Below are positions 17,308 to 26,600 of a DNA stretch of 64,000 nt, piece after piece. Position 1 is the first letter of the stretch, and every line of letters starts with the position of its first letter. Origin of the DNA: Cognatilysobacter claricitrinus (GTDB lineage Bacteria; Pseudomonadota; Gammaproteobacteria; Xanthomonadales; Xanthomonadaceae). The notes under the pieces were generated by a model. That model worked only from the letters and a program-made list of their open reading frames with translations. It did not search any database and had not been told where the DNA came from. A program made the translations under genes and the position numbers. The stretch lies in contig NZ_BAAFZV010000001.1 of the NCBI RefSeq assembly GCF_045866565.1, positions 620,001 to 684,000 on the forward strand, given 5' to 3'.

Positions 17308-17805
17308 TCAACGCGCCTCGCGCGTCGTCGCCTCGAAGATGCGGTAGCCCGCGTCGCGCATGCCGAGCGCGGTGTAGGTCGACTTCGCGGTGTCGTTGTC
17401 GCGTTCGACATACAGGCGCAGGCCGAGCACGTCGCGACGGGCGGCGGCGAGTGCGCGCACATGCGCATGCAGTGCGCGGAACACGCCTTCGCGGCGATGC
17501 TCCGGCACCACGTACACACTCTGGATCCACCACCAGTGGCCGCAGCGCCAGTCGCTCCACTCGGTGGTCGTCATCAGCATGCCGACCGGTTCGGCGATCA
17601 CTTCGCCGCCGGCCACCTGCACCTCGTGCACCGCAACGATGTAATGCGCTTTCGCACGATCGGCGATGCCCTGCGTCACGCCGGCCAGCACGACCTTCGG
17701 ATCGAGTTCGAGGTGCTCGGTCTCGTGCGCCATCGTGCACGCCCAGCGCGCGAGCAGCTCGGCGTCGGTGGGCACCGCGTCGCGAACGCGCAGATGGCCG
17801 GGCAC
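17308..17805 (-). CDS. GNAT-family N-acetyltransferase
   Basis: The start is a GTG at 17805 with GGGAGG just upstream inside the end of sodC, 2 bp after the sodC stop, so the two are co-transcribed and probably coupled. The 165 residues show the GNAT fold: IQSVYVVPEHRREGVFRALHAHV is the acetyl-CoA loop (Q/R-x-x-G-x-G/A variant) and LYVERDNDTAKSTYTALGM is the C-terminal strand-helix. Substrate unknown. Confidence 0.85.
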   Translation of the reverse strand: MPGHLRVRDAVPTDAELLARWACTMAHETEHLELDPKVVLAGVTQGIADRAKAHYIVAVHEVQVAGGEVIAEPVGMLMTTTEWSDWRCGHWWWIQSVYVVPEHRREGVFRALHAHVRALAAARRDVLGLRLYVERDNDTAKSTYTALGMRDAGYRIFEATTREAR

Positions 17806-17807
17806 CG

Positions 17808-18383
17808 TCAGCCTCCCGCGCGGATCACGCCGCAGGCGACGCGTGCGCCCGAGTTGCCGGCCGGCTGCGACGTGTAGTCATCGGCCGCGGCATGTACCAC
17901 GAGTGCGCGGCCGATGATGTTGCTCGACGCGGCGCCGCCGAGCGTCATGCCCGACACATGCACGTTGACGTGCGCGACGCCGTCGCTGCCGGCGGTGATG
18001 TTAGGCAGGTCGCCCGCGTGGTGCGTGCCAGCCTGCGGGTTTCCGTGCGCGGTGCCGGCCGGATTGAAGTGCGGACCCGCGCTGCTCGCGTCGGCCGCGC
18101 TGCAATCGCCTTTCTCGTGCACGTGCAGGCCATGCGTGCTGCCCGGCGCGAGCCCACCGACATCGCCGGTGATGTGCACGCCGTCGGTCATCGCCATCGC
18201 GCTCAGGCGACCGCTGACCAGCGAACCGGATGCCGCGGCGAGCGCGATCGTCGCGTTGCCGACCATCGGCGTCGCGACACCGATGCTCGCCGTATGCGCG
18301 GGCGCGGCGGATGGCGCGGTGGACGTGGTCGCGCAGCCGGCGACGAGCAGTGCGGGAATCACGACAGCGAGGCACGTCTTCAT
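17808..18383 (-). CDS. sodC: Cu/Zn superoxide dismutase lipoprotein
   Basis: The start at 18383 follows CAGGAGA and opens a lipoprotein signal with lipobox LLVAGC. The mature domain has the copper/zinc ligands: GLHVHEKGDC (two His), GPHFNPAGTAHG (His), THHAGDLPNI (His/Asp), and VVHAAADDYTSQPAGNSGARVACGVI (His, Arg and disulfide Cys). It dismutes superoxide in the periplasm. At 191 residues it is normal for bacterial SodC. Confidence 0.93.
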   Translation of the reverse strand: MKTCLAVVIPALLVAGCATTSTAPSAAPAHTASIGVATPMVGNATIALAAASGSLVSGRLSAMAMTDGVHITGDVGGLAPGSTHGLHVHEKGDCSAADASSAGPHFNPAGTAHGNPQAGTHHAGDLPNITAGSDGVAHVNVHVSGMTLGGAASSNIIGRALVVHAAADDYTSQPAGNSGARVACGVIRAGG

Positions 18384-18440
18384 GGCGATCTCCTGCGAAG
18401 GTTCGACAGTCTGCGGCGCACGCATTCGCGCGCGGTGAAG

Positions 18441-19848
<1,408 letters not shown>

Positions 19849-19856
<8 letters not shown>

Positions 19857-20877
19857 CGACGGGCTCCGGCAACGGCAGCAGCAGGGTGAATACGGTGTGG
19901 CCTGGACGCGAGCGATAACTGAGCGCGCCGCGGTGTTCGCGCACGACCTGCTGCGCGAGCGCGAGGCCGAGACCGGTGCCGTCGGCGCGCCCACTTACCA
20001 GCGGAAGGAACAGGCGTTCCGCGAGTTCCGCCGGCACGCCGCGACCGTCGTCGGCGATGTCGAGGCGCAATGCGAGTGGATGCACGGCCTCGCCGATGCG
20101 CGCGGCGTGTTCGGCGCGCGTGCGCAGCGTGACCTGGGATGCGCCGGCTTCGATCGCGTTGCGCACGAGGTTCCACGTGGCTTGCGTCAGGCGATCCGCG
20201 TCGCCGTCGACATCGGGCAGGCTGGGGTCGTAGTCGCGCACCAGGCGCACCGCCCAACCGGCGTCCGATTCGGCGAGGCGCAGCACGCGCTCCAACACGC
20301 CGTGCACGTTGACCGGCGCATGCGGTTGCGGCGGCGCGGGCGATAGCAGTCGATCGAGCAGCCCGGTGAGGCGCGCGGTCTCGACGTCGATCAGCGAGGT
20401 GAGCGCATGGCCGTCGGCGTCATTCGCATCGAGTCGGCGTGCGAGCAGTTGCGCCGCGCCCTTCAATCCCGCGAGCGGATTGCGCAGCTCGTGCGCGAGG
20501 CCGCGCAAGGCCGCACTCAGCGCGGATGGCAGGCGCGCGGGATCGTCGTCGGGGAATTCGTCGACCGGATGCGCTTCCAGCAGCCAGCCGTCGTCGCGAC
20601 GGCTCAGCCAACCGTCGCAGAAGCGCTCGGCGCCATCGGCGAAGCGCAGGCCGAGGCGGCGCAGGCGCAGCGGCGCATCGGTGGGTTCGGCGGCGCGATC
20701 GAGCACGGCATCGAGGCCGCCATCGTCTGCGAGCGCGGCGAGCGGCAGCCCGATCAGGCGTCGCGAACCGACACCCAGCCAGCGCGCGAACGCGATGTTG
20801 CAGCCGGCGATGCGCGCGTCGAGCGTGGTCCACGCGAGCGGCGTGGTCAGCTGGTCGAGGTCGGGCGCGGCCGTCAT
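19849..20877 (-). CDS. ntrB: Nitrogen sensor histidine kinase NtrB
   Basis: The 342-residue protein has no transmembrane segment. Residues 1-110 form a PAS-like domain (LAWTTLDARIAGCNIAFARWLG); the DHp helix has LAHELRNPLAGLKGAAQLL with the phospho-His; the ATPase has NLVRNAIEAG (N box), DDGRGVP and GTGLGLALAQQVV. This is the GlnL/NtrB pattern: it phosphorylates NtrC and is normally reversed by PII. No PII gene is seen in the window. Confidence 0.93.
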
Positions 20878-20919
20878 TGCACCATGGTAGTGCAGGCGCG
20901 ACGGCGGATCGGCGTCGCG

Positions 20920-21339
20920 CTAGGGCTTGAACAGCCAGACGGTGGCGATGCGGCCGTCGACGACCTCGTAGACGGCCAGCGCCTCGGTCGGCGTGGCGGC
21001 GAGCCCGCTCATCCGTTCGTGGTCGACCACCTTGTTGCCGAGCGACGTGCGCGCGACGAGGTCGGCATGCAGCGTCGGGATGTTGAAGCGCGAGTCGCGG
21101 TAGAACACGCGTATCGCGTCGGCGCCATCGAGCGCGGGCGCACTGCCGGGCATGCGCCAGACCTTGGCGTCGACGGCGTAGTTCGCCATGAAGGCGTCGA
21201 GGTCGTGCGCGTTGTAGGCGTCGAGCTGGCGCTGGACGACGGCGACGGGGTCGTCAGCCGTCGGGCCGGGATGCGAGCGCGTCATCGTGCAGGCCGATGC
21301 CAGCAATGCGAACGCGGCGATGGCATGTCGCGCCCTCAC
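20920..21339 (-). CDS. NTF2/SnoaL-like lipoprotein
   Basis: The best start is the GTG at 21339, whose bases overlap the stop of the upstream kinase gene (GAGTGA), giving 139 residues with a short hydrophobic lead and lipobox-like LLASAC; an ATG at 21285 would remove this signal. The mature part is a cone-shaped NTF2/DUF4440-like domain: VVQRQLDAYNAHDLDAFMANYAVDAKVW, GADAIRVFYRDSRF and a C-terminal ALAVYEVVDGRIATVWLF. It could sense or bind a small ligand; no catalytic residues can be named. It is the last gene of the overlapping kinase block. Confidence 0.75.
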   Translation of the reverse strand: MRARHAIAAFALLASACTMTRSHPGPTADDPVAVVQRQLDAYNAHDLDAFMANYAVDAKVWRMPGSAPALDGADAIRVFYRDSRFNIPTLHADLVARTSLGNKVVDHERMSGLAATPTEALAVYEVVDGRIATVWLFKP

Positions 21340-21974
21340 TCCACCAGCGGAAGCGCGATGCGGAACGCGAGGCCGGGCGCCAGCGAATGCGCGGTCAGCG
21401 TGCCGCCGTGCGCGCGCACGATCGCCTCGGCGATGACCAGCCGCAGGCCGAGCCCGAGATCGTTCGGTTCCGGCAGCGGATCGGTGAGCAGCAACGTCGC
21501 GTCGTCCGGCGTTTCGCCGGCGTCGCTGACTTCGATCAACGCCTGGCCGCCGTCGCGCCACGCGTGCAGACCGGGTGCGATCGGCGAACGCCACTGCGCG
21601 AACGCGAGCAGGCTGCTCAACGCCTGCTGCAGGCGTGATTCGTCGCCGAGCACATGACGGTCGGCGAGTTCCGGCGCGACGTCGCCCGCCGTGGTGCACC
21701 CGGCGACCGCGCCGACCGCGAGGTCGAGCAGCATCTGCACGTCGACCGGGCGCATGCGCTGCACCAGGCGGTTTTCCTGCGAACGCACCCAGTCGCCCAG
21801 CTCCTCGATCATCCCGGCCATGCGTCGCGACTGGCGCTCGATGGTCTCCGCCAGTTCGACGCGCCGCTCGGCCGGAAGCTCGGGGCGGCGCAGGAGGTAC
21901 GCGGCGGTCTGCAGCGGGGACAGCGGGCCCTTGAGGTCGTGGACCAGGCGTTCGAACAGGGGACGATCGCTCAT
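21336..21974 (-). CDS. Short histidine-kinase-like protein with degenerate ATPase domain
   Basis: The start at 21974 overlaps the upstream hybrid-kinase stop (ATGA). The 212-residue protein has no sensor domain. A DHp-like helix carries VHDLKGPLSPLQTAAYLL, with His in the usual place. The ATPase part keeps a G-box (DLGLGLRLVIAEAIVRAHGG) and SDAGE, but the N-box reads LQQALSSLLAFAQWRS without the conserved Asn that binds ATP-Mg. It may therefore be a phosphotransfer or dimerisation partner of the neighbouring kinases rather than an active kinase; this is inference. Confidence 0.8.
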   Translation of the reverse strand: MSDRPLFERLVHDLKGPLSPLQTAAYLLRRPELPAERRVELAETIERQSRRMAGMIEELGDWVRSQENRLVQRMRPVDVQMLLDLAVGAVAGCTTAGDVAPELADRHVLGDESRLQQALSSLLAFAQWRSPIAPGLHAWRDGGQALIEVSDAGETPDDATLLLTDPLPEPNDLGLGLRLVIAEAIVRAHGGTLTAHSLAPGLAFRIALPLVE

Positions 21975-23695
21975 GGAACCTTCGCTTCGCGGGCCGGTGA
22001 TGCGCCGAGGATTCGGCATATGGCCTCGATTTCAGGCGGCTTGACCAGGTGGTGGTCGAAGCCGGCCTCCGCGGTGCGTTGCCGATCCTCGGGCTGTCCC
22101 CAGCCCGTCACCGCCACCAGCGTCACCGTCGCGCCTCGCGGCGAGGCCCGCAGACGGCGTGCGACATCGTAGCCGCTGATGCCGGGCATGCCGATGTCCA
22201 GGAATACGACGTCGGGTTCGAACGACATCACCGCCTGCTCGGCGGCGTGCGGATCGTAGATGCGCTGCGTGGCGTGGCCGAGCATGTCGAGCATCATCGC
22301 CAGGGTGTCGGCGGAGTCGCAGTTGTCGTCGATGACGAGCACGCGACGCGCTTGCACGTACGGTAACGGATCGAGCCGCGTATCGGGCGCGGCGGCGCCG
22401 CGGCCGATCGGCAGGCGCACGGTGAACCGGCTGCCGCGGCCAAGCCCTTCGCTGGTGGCGGTGACCGTGCCGTCGTGCATCTCCACCAGGCGGCGCACCA
22501 GCGTCAAACCGATGCCGAGCCCGCCGCGCGCGCGTTCGATCGAGGTGTCGACCTGCGCGAACGGCTCGAAGATCGCGTCGACCTGGTCCGGCGCGAGGCC
22601 GATGCCGCCGTCGCTGACATGCACGAGCACGTCGTCGCCATCGCGCTCGCAGTCGACGAGGATCGGCTGCGTCGCGTCGGAATACTTCGCGGCGTTGCTG
22701 ATCAGGTTGGCGAACACCTGCGACAGGCGCGCGGGATCGGCGTCCAATGCGACTTCCACCGGCGGCACGTGCAGCTCGAGGCTGTGGCCCGTCGCCTGCA
22801 GTACCGGCGCGATGCTTTCGACCGCGGCGTGCAGCACCGCATCGATGGTGGTCGTGGCGCTGCGCAGCACGAGCTTGTCCTGGCTGATGCGCGCCACGTC
22901 GAGCAGGTCGTCGATCAGGCGCACCAGCAGGCCGAGCTGGCGGTCCATCGCCTCGTGCAGCGACGCCCCGGCCTTGCCGCCGAGCTTCATCACGTTCACC
23001 GCATTGGCCAGCGATGCCAGCGGGTTGCGCAACTCATGCGCGAGCGTGGCGAGGAACTGGTCCTTGCGACGGTCGTGCTCCAGAAGCCGCGCCTGCGCGC
23101 GTTCGCGTTCGGCGATCTGCGCCTGCAGTTCGATGTTGCGCTGCGCGAGCGCGACGTTGGCGGTGCGCAGCGATTCGTTGAGCGCTTCGAGCTCACGCGC
23201 CTTCTCGACGCGCAGGTCCTCGTTCGCGCGCGCCAGGCTTTCGTTCGCGCTCTGCAGCTCGCGACGCTTGCGATACAGCTCGACCAGCACGCTGACCTTG
23301 CTGCGCATGATCTCCGGGATCACCGGCACCATGACGTAGTCGACCGCGCCGAGCTTGTAGCCGCGCAGGCGATCGAGGTCGGACACGTTGACCGCGGTGA
23401 CGAAGATGATCGGCGTCTTTTCGTAGCGCGGATGCTGGTGGATCAGGCTCGCCGTCTCGAAGCCGTCCATGCCCGGCATGTTGACGTCGAGGAGGATCAA
23501 CGCGCACTCGTTCTCCATCAGCATGCCGAGCGCTTCCTCGCCCGAACGCGCTTCGATCAGGTTTTCGCCGAGCGGCTCCAGGATGGCGCGATACGACAGC
23601 AGGCGTCCCGGCTGGTCGTCGACCAGCAGGATCGTCGCGGGCGATGTCGCCGGCGACTGCGCGCCGTTGTTCGCGGCAGTCAACGATGCAGCCAC
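21971..23695 (-). CDS. Hybrid histidine kinase, REC-HisKA-HATPase-REC
   Basis: The GTG at 23695 has GGGAG 10 nt upstream and overlaps the end of the giant kinase gene by 16 bp; a TTG at 23683 is an alternative. The 574-residue cytoplasmic protein has REC1 (about 20-135, Asp in ILLDVNMPGMDG), a coiled coil (140-215), HisKA (LAHELRNPLASLANAV, about 220), HATPase (NLISNAAKY, DGGIGL, GGLGIGLTLVRRLVEMH) and a C-terminal REC2 (VVFLDIGMPGISGYD). The N-terminal receiver suggests it takes input from an upstream kinase, most likely the coupled HAMP-array protein. Confidence 0.92.
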   Translation of the reverse strand: MAASLTAANNGAQSPATSPATILLVDDQPGRLLSYRAILEPLGENLIEARSGEEALGMLMENECALILLDVNMPGMDGFETASLIHQHPRYEKTPIIFVTAVNVSDLDRLRGYKLGAVDYVMVPVIPEIMRSKVSVLVELYRKRRELQSANESLARANEDLRVEKARELEALNESLRTANVALAQRNIELQAQIAERERAQARLLEHDRRKDQFLATLAHELRNPLASLANAVNVMKLGGKAGASLHEAMDRQLGLLVRLIDDLLDVARISQDKLVLRSATTTIDAVLHAAVESIAPVLQATGHSLELHVPPVEVALDADPARLSQVFANLISNAAKYSDATQPILVDCERDGDDVLVHVSDGGIGLAPDQVDAIFEPFAQVDTSIERARGGLGIGLTLVRRLVEMHDGTVTATSEGLGRGSRFTVRLPIGRGAAAPDTRLDPLPYVQARRVLVIDDNCDSADTLAMMLDMLGHATQRIYDPHAAEQAVMSFEPDVVFLDIGMPGISGYDVARRLRASPRGATVTLVAVTGWGQPEDRQRTAEAGFDHHLVKPPEIEAICRILGASPAREAKVP

Positions 23696-26600
23696 TGACG
23701 AAGTACTCCCAACAACTGATCGGTGACGACGGGCTTGGCGAGGTAGTCGGACGCGCCGGCCTCGAGGCATTTCTCGCGGTCGCCCTTCATCGCCTTGGCG
23801 GTGAGCGCGACGATCGGGATGGCACGCGCTTCAGGGTCGCTGCGGATCGCGCGCATGGTGTCATAGCCGTCCATGCCCGGCATCATGATGTCCATCAGCA
23901 CGATGTCGATGTCGCGATCGCTGGTGACCTTTTCGACCGCCTCGCGCCCGTTGTTCGCGGTGAGCACTTCCATGCCGTGGCGTTCGAGCACGATCGACAG
24001 CGCGAAGATGTTGCGCATGTCGTCGTCGACGACCAGCACGCGCTTGTTCTGCAGCACCTCGTCGGACTCGGTGAGGCGGCGCACCATCTTCTGCTTGTGC
24101 TCGGGCAGGTTGGCGATCACCCGGTGCAGCAGCAGCGAAGTCTCGTCGAGCAAGCGCTCCGGCGACTCCACGCCCTTGATCACCACGCTCTTGGCGACGC
24201 GCTTGAGGCGCGCGTCCTCGGTGCGCGAGAGATCCTTGCCGGTGAACACGACCACGGGGATCTCGCGCAGCGCGTCGTCCTGGTGCAGGCGGTCGAGCAG
24301 GTCGAAGCCGCTCATGTCCGGCAGGCGCAGGTCGAGCACGATGCATTCGATGCCGCCGGACTGCAGCGCCGCGATCGCATCCTCGCCGGTACCGACGCTG
24401 ATGATCTCGATGTCGTCGTGGCGGATCAGTTCCTCGATCGACATGCGCTCGCCGGCGTCGTCCTCCACCACCAGAAGCTTCTTGACGCGCGGCTTGGCGA
24501 AATCGCGCATGCGTTCGAGCGCCGCGCCGATCAGGTCGGGACTCGACGGCTTGGCCACGTAGCTGAAGGCGCCGCGTTCCAGCGAGTGGTGGCGATCTTC
24601 CTCGACCGTGACGATCTGCACCGGGATGTGGCGCGTGGATGCGTCCTGCTTGAGTCGCGCGAGCACCGTCCAGCCGAGCATGTCGGGCAGGAAGATGTCG
24701 AGCGACACCGCGCTCGGCGAGTACTCGCGCACCAGGCGCAGCGCTTCCGCGCCGCGATTGGTGACCAGCACGTTGAAGCCACGCGAACGTGCGAGGTCGC
24801 GCATCACCGCGGCGTAGCGCGGGTCGTCCTCGACGACCAGCAACGTCGGCCATTCGGGATCGAGATGCTCGCGGTCGTCCTCGATGCTTTCCGGCACCGG
24901 CGACGCCGGCTCGAGTTCCGGCGGCGCGATGCTGGCAGGCAACGTGATCGCGGGACGCGCGGCACGCGCGGCAGTGGCGGCTTCCGCGTCCGACTGCGCG
25001 TAGCGCAGCGGCAGGTACAGGGTGAACGTCGAACCCTTGCCCGGCTGGCTGGACAGCGTGAGTTCGCCACCGAGCAGGCCGGCGATTTCACGCGAGATCG
25101 CAAGACCGAGGCCGGTACCACCGTACTTGCGCGACGTACCCGCGTCGGCCTGCTGGAACGCTTCGAACACGATGCGCTGCTTGTCGGCGGAAATGCCGAT
25201 GCCGGTGTCGGTGACGTCGAACGCGACCACGATCGGCGTCGAATCGAGCACCGCATGCCCGGGCGACCAGCCGCTGTGTGCGCGACGCGCGGCCATGCGC
25301 ACGCTGCCGACCTCGGTGAACTTCATCGCGTTGGACAGCAGGTTCTTGAGGATCTGCTGCAGGCGCTTGGGGTCGGTGGTGAGCGAGCGGCCGAGCTCCG
25401 ACGCGAAGTCGACCGAGAAGTCGAGGCCGCGACGTTCCGCTTCGTGGCGGAAACCACGCTCCATGTTCTCGCGCAGGTGCGAGAAGTTGATGTCTTCCGT
25501 CTCGATCGTGACCGTGCCGGACTCGATCTTCGACAGATCGAGGATGTCCGAGATCAGGTGCAGCAGATCGGTGCCCGCCGCGTGGATGGTCTTCGCGAAT
25601 TCGACCTGCCGGCCGCTGAGGTTGCTTTCCGGGTTCTCGGCCAGCTGCTGGCCGAGGATCAGGATCGAGTTCAGCGGCGTGCGCAACTCGTGCGACATGT
25701 TCGCGAGGAACTCGGACTTGTAGCGCGAGGTGAGCGCCAGCTCGGCGGCCTTGTCTTCCAGCGCGCGGCGCGCCTGTTCGATCTGGTTGTTCTTGGTCTC
25801 GACCTCGGCCTTCTGCTCGGCGAGCAGCGCGGCCTTGAGTGCGATCTCCTCGTTGGTCTGCTGCAGCTCCTTCTGCTGCGACTGCAGTTCCGCCGCCAGC
25901 TGCTGCGACTGCTGCAGCAGGTGCTCGGTACGCATGTTCGCTTCGATGGTGTTGAGCACGGTGCCGATCGAGCGGCTGAGCTGCTCGAGGAACGTGCGGT
26001 GCACGTCGTTGAAATCGTGCACCGACGCGAGTTCGATGACCGCCTTGACCTCGTCCTCGAACAGCACCGGCAGCACGATCACGTTGCGCGGCGATGCACT
26101 GAGCAGGCCCGACCGGATCTGCATCAGTTCACCGGGGATGTCGCGCACCAGGATCGTGCGGCCTTCCGCGGCGCACTGCCCGATCAGGCCATCGCCGACG
26201 CGCAACGTGTGGTTGATCGCCTGCATCGGCGCGTCGGCATAACCGGCGAGCTGGCGCAGCTGGCGGTCGTTGCCGTCTTCATCGGCTTCGACCACGTAGA
26301 TCAGGCCCTGCTGCGCATCCACCAGCGGCGCGAGTTCGCCGAGCAGCTGGCTGCCGAGCGTCGCGAGGTCGCGCTGGCCCTGCATCATCGCGTGGAACTG
26401 CGCGAGGTTGGTCTTCAGCCAGTCCTGCTCGCGGTTCGACTCGGTGGTCGCGCGCAACGTCGAAATCATCACGTTGATGTTGTCGCGCAGGTCGGCGACT
26501 TCGCCGCGCGCATCGACGGTCACCGAACGCGTGAGGTCGTTCTGCGTCACCGCCGTCGCCACTTCCGCGATCGCGCGCACCTGCGTGGTGAGGTTGTCGG

